From positions 62,001 through 126,000 of the forward strand of contig NZ_SJTF01000006.1 in assembly GCF_004634245.1 (NCBI RefSeq): a DNA stretch of 64,000 nt, in the 5' to 3' direction. The position numbers and the translations under genes are program-made. Under the pieces are notes generated by a model. That model was given only the letters and a program-made list of their open reading frames with translations. It searched no databases and was not told where the DNA came from. Below, piece by piece: positions 35,698 through 44,799 of this stretch. Source of the DNA: Flavobacterium foetidum (GTDB taxonomy: Bacteria; Bacteroidota; Bacteroidia; Flavobacteriales; Flavobacteriaceae). The number at the start of each line of letters is the position of its first letter. Position 1 is the first letter of the stretch.

Positions 35698-36297
35698 CTA
35701 AAAAGAATACTTCTCCATTTTCTTTCCTTCAATATCCAAAACCTTTGTACTTTCTTTTGAAACATCTCCTTTTAAAACTTCTTGAACAGACGGATTAGAA
35801 GGATACTTTCCATTTTTCATTTTTAAAACATGAAATTTTCCTGCACTTTCAAATACCAAATCATAAAATTTTTCAGTTGATGAAGTAGTTACATAAATCG
35901 GGAAATCGGTTACAGTAAATTTGTTGATTACACTTCCATCATTATTCAAAATATAACCTGAACAACCTCCGGTTCCGCAGAAATAGGAATTGGAGAAACC
36001 AACAAAATATTCATCTTTACCGTCATTGTTCAAATCAAAAGCTCCGTAAAAAAAGAAACGATCTTCTTTTGTCATTGCCTGAAAATCATTTTTAAGCAAA
36101 AGTCTTAACTGCTTCCTAATTCGCTCAACTGCATCGCTGTTTTTTGAAGGAGCTTCACTTAAATCTGCCGTTCCTGCAACGGTTTTCGACAAAGTATCCA
36201 AGGCAATAGTCTTAACAATATTTTCTTTTGTCTTTACTTTGTTTTGACAGGAAGACAGTATCAAAAATCCTATTATAATTACAATTAATGGTTTCAT
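35698..36297 (-). CDS. Lipoprotein of unknown function with an EF-hand-like loop
   Basis: A 199-residue lipoprotein with signal MKPLIVIIIGFLILSSC (Cys17). It has a charged linker, then a domain containing DLNNDGKDEYFVGF, a calcium-loop-like DxNxDGxxE sequence also seen in FG-GAP/VCBS-type repeats. Two cysteines in SYFCGTGGCSGY could form a disulphide. The remainder is not recognised. It is a single gene on the minus strand between the DUF433 remnant and the dehydrogenase. Confidence 0.7.
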   Translation of the reverse strand: MKPLIVIIIGFLILSSCQNKVKTKENIVKTIALDTLSKTVAGTADLSEAPSKNSDAVERIRKQLRLLLKNDFQAMTKEDRFFFYGAFDLNNDGKDEYFVGFSNSYFCGTGGCSGYILNNDGSVINKFTVTDFPIYVTTSSTEKFYDLVFESAGKFHVLKMKNGKYPSNPSVQEVLKGDVSKESTKVLDIEGKKMEKYSF

Positions 36298-36382
36298 GAT
36301 TTGTTATTTAAATTCACATTACATTTGCTTATATTCATTTAAATTACAAAAAAATATTGACAAATTAAATTCTAGGCCCCTC

Positions 36383-37384
36383 TTATACCAGAAGGGCTGT
36401 TTGATTTTCAATATCGTTTTTCGCTAACAAAGACTTAATATTATTAAAAGTCACCAGCGCAATCTGTGTCAAGGCTTCATTCGTAAAAAATGCTTGATGG
36501 GCTGTTACTAAAACATTCGGAAAACTCATTAAACGCTGAATGGCATCGTCCTGAATGATATCGGCAGAAAGATCTCTAAAAAAGAGCTTTTCTTCCTGTT
36601 CGTAAACATCTATTCCGAGATAACCAATTTTTCCTGCTTTTAGGCCTTCAATTACGCAAGCAGTTTCTATCAATCCGCCTCGGCTGGTATTAATGATCAT
36701 CACATTTTGTTTCATAAGTGAAATCGACGTTTGATTGATAATATGTTTCGTCTGATCATTTAATGGGCAATGCAACGAAATTATGTCGCTTGATTCAAAA
36801 ATCTCTTGCAGTCCCACAAAAGAGACACCATCTTTTTTCATTTCTTCACTCTCAACAATATCATAAGCCACGACTTTACAACCAAAGCCCAATGCTATTT
36901 TAGAAAAGGCTTTTCCGATATTTCCGGTTCCGATAATTCCGATTGTTTTTCCGTATAAATCAAAACCTAATAAACCGTTTAGAGAGAAATTCTGTTCGCG
37001 GACTCTATTATAAGCTTTGTGCGTTTTTCTATTTAATGTCAAAATCATGGCCATAGCATGTTCTGCAACGGCCTGAGGAGAATAAGCTGGCACGCGACAT
37101 ACTTTTAAATTGTATTTTTTCGCCGCTTCTAAATCTACATTGTTAAATCCGGCACATCGCAAGGCAATGATCTTTACGTTTTTTTCTGCCAATTGTTTAA
37201 TGACAATTTCGTTGACAATATCGTTTACAAAAACACATACAATTTCACATTCTTCGATTAAAGCAACGGTTTGTGGATTGAGCTGGGTTTCAAAAAATTC
37301 CAATTGAAAACCAAAGTCAGAATTGTATTGATTAAAAAAGGTTTTATCATAAGGCTGGGTAGAAAAAAAGGCTATTTTATTCAT
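36383..37384 (-). CDS. D-2-hydroxyacid dehydrogenase (D-lactate dehydrogenase type)
   Basis: A 333-residue NAD-dependent D-2-hydroxyacid dehydrogenase. The Rossmann glycine motif GIIGTGNIGKAF is near residues 148-159. The active-site Arg is in NTSRGGL (about 233-239), the Glu in VYEQEEKLFF and the His in VTAHQAFFT. The overall similarity, including YSPQAVAEHAMAMILTLNRK, is to fermentative LdhA. It would interconvert pyruvate and D-lactate. It stands alone on the minus strand with 85 bases to the lipoprotein gene downstream. Confidence 0.9.
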   Translation of the reverse strand: MNKIAFFSTQPYDKTFFNQYNSDFGFQLEFFETQLNPQTVALIEECEIVCVFVNDIVNEIVIKQLAEKNVKIIALRCAGFNNVDLEAAKKYNLKVCRVPAYSPQAVAEHAMAMILTLNRKTHKAYNRVREQNFSLNGLLGFDLYGKTIGIIGTGNIGKAFSKIALGFGCKVVAYDIVESEEMKKDGVSFVGLQEIFESSDIISLHCPLNDQTKHIINQTSISLMKQNVMIINTSRGGLIETACVIEGLKAGKIGYLGIDVYEQEEKLFFRDLSADIIQDDAIQRLMSFPNVLVTAHQAFFTNEALTQIALVTFNNIKSLLAKNDIENQTALLV

Positions 37385-37581
37385 TGGGATTTCGTATTAA
37401 TTCTTGGTTTTAAATTTGTTACACCTTAAAAATACGCAAATTTTTCGTACTTTTAAACAAGACCTTTAGTTTTAAGAGATTCGCTCTCAATTTGTTAAAT
37501 AATTTATAATTCTGAAATTCTCATTAAACCAATTAACCCCTTAAAAGTCTAATTCCTATAAACAATTAAAAAACTTACATC

Positions 37582-37995
37582 ATGAAAAAACTACTAATTG
37601 CTGCTTTGTTATTTGTTGGAATAGCGGGTTTTGCACAAGACAGAAGAGAAAAATTAACTCCAGAACAGCGCAATGAAAAACAACTTCAAAAATTAACTTC
37701 AGAATTGACTCTGGATGCCAGCCAACAGGCTCAAGTAAAACAGCTTTTAGCGGAAAGAAGTGCTAAGGCTGAAAAATTAAGAGAAGAAAGAAAAGAGCGA
37801 AAAGAAAGCAACACAAAGCCAACTGCTGAAGAAAGAGCAGCTTTCAAAAAACAAATGGAAGACGAAGCAGCGGCAAATGATGCCAAAATGAAATCAATCT
37901 TAAAAACAGACCAATATACCAAATGGAAAACACTGCAAGAAGAGAAAAAAGACAAGATGAGAGATAAAATGAAAGAACGCAAAGAAAAAATTTAA
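37582..37995 (+). CDS. Small exported Lys/Glu-rich helical protein (Spy/DUF4890-like)
   Basis: A 137-residue protein with signal peptide MKKLLIAALLFVGIAGFAQ. The mature part is almost all charged helix: LTPEQRNEKQLQKLTSELTLDASQQAQVKQLL resembles the LTxxQ motif of Spy/CpxP periplasmic chaperones and the DUF4890 proteins of Bacteroidota. A second helical half ends in repeated K-E-R-K sequence. It is likely a periplasmic chaperone or stress sensor, but that is inference from composition. It is followed by a strong hairpin. Confidence 0.75.
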   Translation: MKKLLIAALLFVGIAGFAQDRREKLTPEQRNEKQLQKLTSELTLDASQQAQVKQLLAERSAKAEKLREERKERKESNTKPTAEERAAFKKQMEDEAAANDAKMKSILKTDQYTKWKTLQEEKKDKMRDKMKERKEKI

Positions 37996-37998
37996 ACA

Positions 37999-38039
37999 AA
38001 AAAGAGGCTGTCCGAAAATAGTAAGGACAGCCTCTTTTT
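37999..38039. terminator. Bidirectional terminator, part of a repeated element
   Basis: AAAAAGAGGCTGTCC pairs perfectly with GGACAGCCTCTTTTT around eleven bases. It ends the small helical-protein gene and, on the reverse strand, faces the metalloprotease gene. A further copy of the right arm lies at 38117-38132. Confidence 0.85.
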
Positions 38040-38116
38040 TATACTAAATATTCGGACTCCTATTGGAGAGAAATTTCATTTATGCAATTCTCAGAGGTTG
38101 ACTTCGACTTTTTGGA

Positions 38117-38132
38117 CAGCCTCTTTTTTTTA
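38117..38132. repeat. Third arm of the terminator repeat
   Basis: GGACAGCCTCTTTTTT repeats the right arm at 38025-38039. It could also pair with the left arm at 37999-38013, making a larger alternative hairpin of about 130 bases, and it lies 11 bases beyond the metalloprotease stop. The 75 bases between contain no gene. Confidence 0.55.
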
Positions 38133-38143
38133 TCTATAATCTA

Positions 38144-40615
38144 TTATTTCGGATCCAAGATCAAATCAATTCGTTTGATGCAATCTTCGTAATGGTATTT
38201 TGTCTCCGTATTTACAGCTCCAGCTTTTGCTACAGAGAGTGATTTTTTTAATGATGTTAGTTCGCCTCGCACCAGTGCTCTCAGATCTGACTGCGAAACG
38301 TTATAATAAACCGTAAATCTTTCGTTTGGCTTCATTTCTTCAGTCATTAAAAAGGCCATTCTATCAATATATGCGCGCTGCAGATTTCTTCTGTAGATAG
38401 TTACATTTGATGCAGCTGCGGTTTCTTTCCAAATTCCCTTTCTCAAATCTTTAAAGAAATCTAAAGCCTTATAGGTATCTACACCTAGAATTTCGTTATC
38501 CATTAATCTTCCTATACGCGCCAAGCTCATCAGATTATTCAAATGCCTTACCTGTATATTCCTAAACTTCTCGGTATAACCGGCATAATCTGTATTTTTT
38601 AAGTTATTTAGATTCACAATCCAAGTTGGAGAAGAAAAGGCATTTGCCTGGAGCCAGTTCATCGCTTCAATTTGTTTTGATTTTGGCACCACTTCATAAA
38701 CGTTTCCTTTCTGGTTCGGTCGTTTTGTATTTTCGTAAACGCCGCCAACGTTAGTAACCACATGTCCTACATAACGTCCCCAAACATCTAATAATTCCCT
38801 GTATAATTCGTCTAAATCTTCATAATTATTCGTTACTGCGCTAGTCCACTCGCTAAGATGTGCAGCGACATATTCCAGATTTTTAAGTCCGTATGAACTT
38901 GCTTTCATCGAATTATTTCCAATATCTTCTGTTTGTGATGAAGGATCAAACGTACTGCTTTGTTTTCCGAATCTATAAATTGGATTTCCTGCTTTTTCTA
39001 AAATCCATTTGTCTAAAATCGCTTTTTCTGCTTCAGGAGATTTTGCTTCCGGAATCACTCTGTAGCCCCAATTTAAGGCATAATAATCGTACTCGCCCAT
39101 CTTTCTGATAAAACGAATGTTTTGATCTCCTGGCTGTGCTATGTAATTGTAACGTGCATAATCCATGATACTTGCAGAAATACCATTTTCTTGTGTAAAT
39201 TTTCCGTTTCTGTAACTTTCGGTGTCGTATGCACAACTCGCTCCCATATTGTGCGGAAAACCTAATGCATGACCTACTTCATGCGCAATAACCATTCGCA
39301 TCATTTCACCCATTTCTTCATCGCTGGTCTGCAAAGTTCTCGCCTTCGGATTTGCCGCTCCTGTTTCCAGCAAATATCTGTTTCTATACGAACGCAGATG
39401 ATTATGATACCAAATCACATCACTCTCGATAATTTCGCCTGTTCTAGGGTCTGAAACGCTTGGTCCGACCGCATTTCTGGTAGTACTGGCAACGTAGCGA
39501 ATAACAGAATAACGTACATCTTCTGGACTAAAATCAGGATCTTCTTCTTTTGTCGGTGCGTCTTTTGCTATAATTGCATTTTTAAATCCTGCCCTCTCAA
39601 AAGGTTTCTGCCACTCCTCTACACCTTGTTTGATGTACTTTCTTAGCTTTTCTGGTGTAGCAGGATCCAAATAATAAACAATTGGTTTTACTGGCTCAAC
39701 CAGTTCTCCTTTGGCATATGCTTCTGGGTCTTTTGGCTCTAATCTCCAACGGCGGATATAAGTCTTAAGATCCGATTTTAATTCGTTGCTTCCGTAATCG
39801 TATTGGCTTACGGTGAACCAGCCTACACGCGGATCAAAAATTCTTGGTTTCATCTGAACTTCAGGCAATAAAACCATAGATTGGTTCATCTGAATGCTTA
39901 TTGTTTCTGTATCTTCAAGCATTGATGGTTTTGAAGCGTTATACGTCATGTCCTGAATCACTTCAATGTTCATCGGAAAACTTTTCATGGCAGTAATGAA
40001 AGTTCTCGAATCGTCAAGTCCTTTTACTTTGTAAGTCTCGCGCATTGCTGCAGAAATACCGCTTATTGCTTTTACATCTGTACTGTAAAATTTAGTAACA
40101 TCGATAACCGTATTTGCAGAATCTTTGCTGAAAGCTACAATGTCAAAAGCAAACAAAGTTGGTTCGTAGTTATTCGATTTAACAGAAATGCTGATTGGCA
40201 GCGTATCATTTGCAACAGCATGAAATGATTTTGACTTGATTAAAATCTTGTCCTGAAAGCGTTGCCAGACAATTAATTGTTCGTTGGTTTCTGATCCTGC
40301 ATTTACATAACCTCCACCCAGATTAGACGGCAGTTTTGCTATTCTGCTGACCAAAAGCATGTCTTTGTTCAGGTATTTATTTGGAATTTCGAAGTAGTAT
40401 TTTTTATCGACTTTATGAACCGTAAAAAGTCCTTCGTCTGAAACAGCATCTTTCGTGATAACTTTGCTGTAATCTTTAATGGAGGATTCTGTTTTCTTTT
40501 CTGAAGGAGCAATAGAAGCTTCTTTCTGGTCTTTTTTCTTCTTACTTTGGGCAAATTGCTGAGAGGGAAATAGTGCCAAGGCAGCTATTGTTGATAAAAT
40601 GAAAAATTTCTTCAT
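38144..40615 (-). CDS. Zinc-dependent metalloprotease, DUF5117 family
   Basis: An 823-residue exported protein with signal peptide MKKFFILSTIAALALFPSQQFAQ. The family layout is visible: N-terminal DUF5118/DUF5117 region (KDYSKVITKDAVSDEGLFTVHKV) and a catalytic domain with VIAHEVGHALGFPHNMGAS near residues 438-456, a full HExxHxxGxxH zinc motif of the metzincin type. Large C-terminal helical domain follows. It is expected in the periplasm or outside the cell, with unknown substrate. It is a single minus-strand gene. The family is common in Bacteroidota and its physiological role is not established. Confidence 0.9.
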   Translation of the reverse strand: MKKFFILSTIAALALFPSQQFAQSKKKKDQKEASIAPSEKKTESSIKDYSKVITKDAVSDEGLFTVHKVDKKYYFEIPNKYLNKDMLLVSRIAKLPSNLGGGYVNAGSETNEQLIVWQRFQDKILIKSKSFHAVANDTLPISISVKSNNYEPTLFAFDIVAFSKDSANTVIDVTKFYSTDVKAISGISAAMRETYKVKGLDDSRTFITAMKSFPMNIEVIQDMTYNASKPSMLEDTETISIQMNQSMVLLPEVQMKPRIFDPRVGWFTVSQYDYGSNELKSDLKTYIRRWRLEPKDPEAYAKGELVEPVKPIVYYLDPATPEKLRKYIKQGVEEWQKPFERAGFKNAIIAKDAPTKEEDPDFSPEDVRYSVIRYVASTTRNAVGPSVSDPRTGEIIESDVIWYHNHLRSYRNRYLLETGAANPKARTLQTSDEEMGEMMRMVIAHEVGHALGFPHNMGASCAYDTESYRNGKFTQENGISASIMDYARYNYIAQPGDQNIRFIRKMGEYDYYALNWGYRVIPEAKSPEAEKAILDKWILEKAGNPIYRFGKQSSTFDPSSQTEDIGNNSMKASSYGLKNLEYVAAHLSEWTSAVTNNYEDLDELYRELLDVWGRYVGHVVTNVGGVYENTKRPNQKGNVYEVVPKSKQIEAMNWLQANAFSSPTWIVNLNNLKNTDYAGYTEKFRNIQVRHLNNLMSLARIGRLMDNEILGVDTYKALDFFKDLRKGIWKETAAASNVTIYRRNLQRAYIDRMAFLMTEEMKPNERFTVYYNVSQSDLRALVRGELTSLKKSLSVAKAGAVNTETKYHYEDCIKRIDLILDPK

Positions 40616-40723
40616 TTACTGCGGGTTTAGTTAATTATTTGACAAACAAAAATAAATTTTGCCTACAATTATACAGCAAAACCTATTCGTATTAACTTTT
40701 TATTAACTAATTTATATAAGCAT

Positions 40724-40758
40724 AAAAAAAAGGCTCAACTTTCAAAAAAGCGAGCCTT
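40724..40758 (-). terminator. Terminator after hemL
   Basis: On the reverse strand AAGGCTC, a 15-base loop and GAGCCTT are followed by eight T (40724-40731). It ends the five-gene unit that runs from 44497 to hemL. Confidence 0.78.
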
Positions 40759-40777
40759 AAGATATACTATTTACAAT

Positions 40778-42064
40778 TTAAAATGTCTTTGAAACTTTAT
40801 CAATTGCATTAATCGTAAAATCTAGATCTTCATAAGTCAAAGCATCTGTAATAAACCACGTTTCGTATGCAGATGGCGCGATATAAACTCCTTCTTGTAA
40901 TAATCCGTGAAAGAATTTCTTAAACGTTTCGTTATCTCCTTTTGCTGCCGTTTGAAAATCTGTAACCGAATCTGCATCAAAGTGAACCGAAATCATAGAA
41001 CCTACTCTATTGATGGTAAAGACAACATTGTTAGCTTTTAGAACACGGTCAATACCTTTTTCTAAATAAGCTGTTTTTTCTTCTAAACGAGTAAAAATTT
41101 CTCTGTCATTATCTAAAGCCTGAAGCATCGCCAATCCCGCTGCCATTGCCAACGGATTTCCAGATAATGTTCCTGCTTGGTAAACTGGTCCAAGAGGCGC
41201 TAAATGATTCATGATTTCTTCGCGAGCCGCAAAAGCTCCCACTGGAAGTCCGCCACCGATAACTTTTCCAAAGGTTACAATATCAGCGTCAATTCCGTAC
41301 AATTCCTGAACGCCACCACGAGCTAAACGGAAGCCTGTCATTACCTCATCAAAAATCAATAAGATTCCGTTTGCTGTACATAATTCTCTTAAGCCTTCTA
41401 AGAAACCTTTTGCAGGCGGAATACAACCCATATTTCCCGCAACAGCTTCGATAATAATGGCTGCGATTTCTCCTTTATTGGCTTCAACTAATGTTTTTAC
41501 ATTTTCTAAATCATTGTATTTTGCCAACAAAGTATCTTTTGCTGTTCCCTGCGTAACTCCTGGGCTGTTTGGTGAGCCAAAAGTCACAGCCCCGCTTCCT
41601 GCCTGAATCAAAAATGAATCTGAATGTCCGTGGTAGCAACCTGCAAATTTGATGATTTTATCTCTTTTTGTAAATCCTCGAGCTAGGCGAATGGCGCTCA
41701 TACAAGCTTCTGTACCTGAATTTACAAAACGTATTTTATCGATATTCGGAACCATAGAAACGGCTAAAGCAGCAATTTCGGTTTCCAATTCTGTCGGCAT
41801 TCCAAATGAAGTTCCCAGTTTTGCTTTTTCGATTACCGCATCAACAACCGGCTGATATGCGTGACCCAAAACCATTGGCCCCCAAGAGTTGATGTAATCT
41901 ATTAATTTATTTCCGTCTTCATCATATAAATAAGCACCTTTGGCACTTTTTACAAAAATCGGAGTTCCGCCAACCGCTTTAAATGCTCTTACTGGTGAAT
42001 TTACTCCTCCCGGAATTACTTTTTCTGCTGCAGCAAAAAGCTGACTACTTCTTTTATATAACAT
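40778..42064 (-). CDS. hemL: Glutamate-1-semialdehyde 2,1-aminomutase
   Basis: A 428-residue PLP-dependent aminomutase that converts glutamate-1-semialdehyde into 5-aminolevulinate in the C5 haem pathway. The start [20 protein letters not shown] is the family hallmark. The PLP lysine is in [15 protein letters not shown] (about residue 267) and the cofactor-binding Asp in [12 protein letters not shown]. Length is normal. It is the last gene of a probable operon, 40 bases after a small membrane-protein gene. No other haem-synthesis gene is in the window. Confidence 0.97.
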   Translation of the reverse strand: MLYKRSSQLFAAAEKVIPGGVNSPVRAFKAVGGTPIFVKSAKGAYLYDEDGNKLIDYINSWGPMVLGHAYQPVVDAVIEKAKLGTSFGMPTELETEIAALAVSMVPNIDKIRFVNSGTEACMSAIRLARGFTKRDKIIKFAGCYHGHSDSFLIQAGSGAVTFGSPNSPGVTQGTAKDTLLAKYNDLENVKTLVEANKGEIAAIIIEAVAGNMGCIPPAKGFLEGLRELCTANGILLIFDEVMTGFRLARGGVQELYGIDADIVTFGKVIGGGLPVGAFAAREEIMNHLAPLGPVYQAGTLSGNPLAMAAGLAMLQALDNDREIFTRLEEKTAYLEKGIDRVLKANNVVFTINRVGSMISVHFDADSVTDFQTAAKGDNETFKKFFHGLLQEGVYIAPSAYETWFITDALTYEDLDFTINAIDKVSKTF

Positions 42065-42065
42065 T

Positions 42066-42104
42066 TTTTATTTTAGATTTTAGAGTTCAGATTTTAGATT
42101 TAAT
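42066..42104. repeat. Degenerate TTTAGATTT repeat
   Basis: Spacer between hemL and the next gene consists of repeated TTTAGATTTTAGA-like units. The same type of sequence fills the spacer between tRNA-Thr and tRNA-Tyr (2343-2397). Low-complexity intergenic filler, no function recognised. Confidence 0.45.
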
Positions 42105-42356
42105 TTAGCGACTTAAACCTCGGTCTCTTACAAACTCATTGAAATATTGTTGTTCTGTTTGTTCTTCTTTTGAAAGATCCTCCATTCGTAGATCCGACAT
42201 TCCTATCGGAGAATAAAATCTCCATTTCCAAGTTGGTCGATGTTTTATGAAAAAATCTGTTTCAGCAAATTCATCGTGCTCATAAACTCCAACAAAAAGT
42301 CTAGTTGTTATTCCAACCGACAAAATAAAAACTACAATTAAGACTTTCTTCTTCAT
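42105..42356 (-). CDS. Small membrane-anchored protein, unknown function
   Basis: An 83-residue protein with an N-terminal hydrophobic helix (about 4-20, KVLIVVFILSVGITTRL) followed by a short acidic, aromatic tail with KHRPTWKWRFYSPIG. It has no cysteine lipobox, so it is either anchored or secreted. Not recognised. It lies between the glucosaminidase gene (41 bases) and hemL (40 bases) on the same strand, so it is probably expressed with them. Confidence 0.6.
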   Translation of the reverse strand: MKKKVLIVVFILSVGITTRLFVGVYEHDEFAETDFFIKHRPTWKWRFYSPIGMSDLRMEDLSKEEQTEQQYFNEFVRDRGLSR

Positions 42357-42397
42357 TTATTAAAAATTCAGACTGAACACTAAAAACTGAACACTAG

Positions 42398-43264
42398 CTA
42401 CTTAACCCTAAGTCTCTGTCCTATCGAGATGGCGTTGTCAGTCAAATTATTTTTTCTTTTTAAGTCATCAACCAATAAATTGAATTTCTTTGAAATCGAG
42501 TACAAGGTATCGCCTTTTTGCACTTCGTATAAATTGGGATCGTTTGAATTTGAATTGGATGGACTACTTTTTGCTGGAGCCGATGTGTTGATTGGGGTAT
42601 AATTTTTTCCGGTAACCTGACAATCGTACTGATGAAGATTGTAACGCTCGATATAGCTGATCAACTTATCCGGATAATTTGGATCTGTGGCGTAACCGCA
42701 TGCTCGCAAACCTTTTGCCCAAGCTTTGTAATCGTCTTTTTCGTAAGCAAACAACGATTCATATCTTTTTTTACCCACCAGAAACAAGGCATGATCTCTA
42801 TACGATTCTGATGCCTGCGGATACTTTCTGAAACATTCCTGAGCGGCATCGTCATCATGGCGAACACTTTCTCCTAACCAATCTTTGTGGCATTTTATAC
42901 CGAAATGATTATTGGCTTCTACTGCTAAATCTCCTCTACCAGCACCCGATTCTAAAATTCCCTGAGCTAGAATGATGCTTGCTGGAATCCCATAAGTTTT
43001 CATATTTCCCATTGCAATTTCTTTATACTGCAATACATAATCTGTTATTATGCTGTTGGTGACAACCGTTTTTGAAGTTGACTGAATAACCTCAGTAGTA
43101 TTGTTGGTAGTAGGATAACTTTTAACGGTTTTTACGGGTTTCTTAGCTGCAGTAACTCTCGCTTTCTGCGCTGCCGCTTTTTGGGTCGTTGCGATAGCAG
43201 GTTTGCTTGATGAACAACTTGCCAAAATTAGTACTGTAAAGAGCAATACGATTTTTTTAATCAT
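42398..43264 (-). CDS. Glucosaminidase lipoprotein with LysM domain
   Basis: A 288-residue lipoprotein (MIKKIVLLFTVLILASC, Cys17). After an Ala/Lys/Thr-rich linker comes a glucosaminidase domain (about 75-215): GIPASIILAQGILESGAGRGDLA contains the likely catalytic Glu, and HFGIKCHKDW is the second family motif. A C-terminal LysM domain (about 244-288, YEVQKGDTLYSISKKFNLLVDDL) binds peptidoglycan. It should cut the glycan strands of the cell wall during growth or division. Its start overlaps the end of the PLP deaminase gene by eight bases. Confidence 0.9.
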   Translation of the reverse strand: MIKKIVLLFTVLILASCSSSKPAIATTQKAAAQKARVTAAKKPVKTVKSYPTTNNTTEVIQSTSKTVVTNSIITDYVLQYKEIAMGNMKTYGIPASIILAQGILESGAGRGDLAVEANNHFGIKCHKDWLGESVRHDDDAAQECFRKYPQASESYRDHALFLVGKKRYESLFAYEKDDYKAWAKGLRACGYATDPNYPDKLISYIERYNLHQYDCQVTGKNYTPINTSAPAKSSPSNSNSNDPNLYEVQKGDTLYSISKKFNLLVDDLKRKNNLTDNAISIGQRLRVK

Positions 43265-44165
43265 CTGTTTTGAGTATTGGTAATTTTTTCTGCTTCAATT
43301 TTATATTCATTCCATCAATTCCCTGCAATCCGCCGGTATGAATGAGTAAAATTTTTGAATGTGCAGGAAAATAATTTTTGCTGATTAGATCTATAACGCC
43401 AAAAACCATCTTTCCTGTATAAATTGGATCTAAGGGCACTTTTGTTTTTTCAAAAAAAGCATTAATAAATTCAATTAATTCTAAATTTATTTTGCCATAA
43501 CCTCCAAAATGATAGTCAGAAATTAAATTCCAGTTATCTTTTTTTGCAAAAATACGAATTTCATCGATTAAAAAGTCACCTTTTAACGCCGGAAAACCCA
43601 AAATCTTCTGATTTGGCAATGCGCTATTGATTAATCCAGAAATCGTACCGCCCGTTCCAACTGCACAGCATACGTAATTAAAGACAGAATCGTCATCCGT
43701 TAAAATCTCCTCGCAGCCTTTTACAGCCAGTTCGTTTGTGCCTCCTTCGGGAACTAAATAAAAATCGCCGAACTTGTCTTTTAGCTTTTCAAAAAAAGAT
43801 TCTGCACTTTTTAATCGGTACTCTTCTCTCGAAACAAACTCAAACTGCATTCCGTTTTCCTGAGCAAATTTCAAAGTTGGGTTTTCTTCGATTTTATCAA
43901 ACAATTCGTCTCCGCGAATGATTCCGATAGTTTTAAAACCGTGCTCTTTTCCTGCATAAGCCACCGCTGCAATATGATTGGAAAATGCGCCACCAAAAGT
44001 CAGCAAAGTGTCTTTATTTTGGGCTTTCGCCTGAAGTAAATTGTATTTTAGCTTTCTAAATTTATTTCCCGAAACAAACGGATGAATTAAATCTTCACGT
44101 TTTATGGTCAACGAAATAGCATTCGGAAAATCAATATTTATAGATTGATTGAAAACTGAATTCAT
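43257..44165 (-). CDS. ACC deaminase / D-cysteine desulfhydrase-family PLP enzyme
   Basis: A 302-residue type II PLP enzyme. The PLP lysine is in SGNKFRKLKYNL (about residues 33-44), the family serine motif is TFGGAFSNHIAAVAYAG and the glycine loop CAVGTGGTISGL. It belongs to the group holding 1-aminocyclopropane-1-carboxylate deaminase and D-cysteine desulfhydrase. Which reaction it catalyses cannot be settled from sequence alone, and desulfhydrase activity is the more common outcome in bacteria without plant association. It is translationally coupled upstream (ATGA at 44162-44165) to the small HExxH protein and overlaps the glucosaminidase gene downstream. Confidence 0.85.
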   Translation of the reverse strand: MNSVFNQSINIDFPNAISLTIKREDLIHPFVSGNKFRKLKYNLLQAKAQNKDTLLTFGGAFSNHIAAVAYAGKEHGFKTIGIIRGDELFDKIEENPTLKFAQENGMQFEFVSREEYRLKSAESFFEKLKDKFGDFYLVPEGGTNELAVKGCEEILTDDDSVFNYVCCAVGTGGTISGLINSALPNQKILGFPALKGDFLIDEIRIFAKKDNWNLISDYHFGGYGKINLELIEFINAFFEKTKVPLDPIYTGKMVFGVIDLISKNYFPAHSKILLIHTGGLQGIDGMNIKLKQKKLPILKTDD

Positions 44166-44497
44166 TTTAATTTGATGTAATGTAAAAACTGAAAAAAAGA
44201 TCGGTTTTTCAGATAATTTAAATTTCTTTCTTTAGCGTAAGCTTCTCTTTCAAAACTAATATTTCGATACGCCAAAGCGCTGTTTTTGTATTGAATTAAA
44301 CGAATTAAATATTCTAAAAAATACCACACAAAAAACGGAATCACCAAAAGTTCTAATTGTTGTCTTAAATGGATTTTTTCATGATTAACAAAAACTTCAT
44401 TCGTCTTATCAAAATCGTATTTTGCAATTACAAACGGAAATACAGCCATCCCTCGATATCCTTTCGGAATTAAATATTTGGCAACAATCAGAAACAT
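44162..44497 (-). CDS. Small membrane protein with an HExxH motif
   Basis: A 111-residue protein not recognised with certainty. NHEKIHLRQQLELL (about 38-51) contains HEKIH, an HExxH zinc-protease motif. A hydrophobic helix follows directly (about 50-66, LLVIPFFVWYFLEYLIR), then FEREAYAKERN, which offers a possible third ligand Glu. This is the arrangement of M48/M56-type integral membrane metalloproteases cut to a minimum. It is the first gene of the operon leading to hemL. It could be an active mini-protease or a non-catalytic relic. Confidence 0.55.
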   Translation of the reverse strand: MFLIVAKYLIPKGYRGMAVFPFVIAKYDFDKTNEVFVNHEKIHLRQQLELLVIPFFVWYFLEYLIRLIQYKNSALAYRNISFEREAYAKERNLNYLKNRSFFQFLHYIKLK

Positions 44498-44613
44498 TGG
44501 CTGTAAAATTTATAAATTTGTAGCTATAGAATTGTTCGATTTCACTAAAATCACAATCAAATATTTATATTTTTGAATGTATAGTTTAGCGAAACAGAAC
44601 ACGAAGCAGATTT

Positions 44614-44799
44614 ATGAAAGAGCAAAGTAATGAAAATAAATTAATCGAAGGAGAAGATTTTTACTATACGCCCGAAGGTTATAAATGCTTTACTGAAAAA
44701 CATCATTTAAAACGCGGCTACTGCTGTAAAAGTGGCTGTCGTCATTGTCCGTACGGATATGATAAAAAAACAGGAGAAATAAGAAAGAAGGTTAATTAG
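44614..44799 (+). CDS. DUF5522 cysteine-rich small protein
   Basis: A 61-residue protein with six cysteines, five of them in GYCCKSGCRHCPYGY (with GYKCF upstream). This fits the DUF5522 family, which probably binds zinc or an iron-sulphur centre. The CRHCPYGY segment is conserved in the family. Function is unknown. It is divergent from the HExxH gene and stands before a 600-base repeat-rich spacer. Confidence 0.8.
   Translation: MKEQSNENKLIEGEDFYYTPEGYKCFTEKHHLKRGYCCKSGCRHCPYGYDKKTGEIRKKVN

Noticed and set aside
38040..38132. C-terminal remnant of an insertion-sequence transposase
   Set aside because: A short open frame exists across the region, but I cannot match it to a transposase and no terminal inverted repeats or target duplication are visible.
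42105..42356. Lipoprotein call for the 83-residue protein
   Set aside because: The hydrophobic N-terminus has no cysteine, so there is no lipobox.
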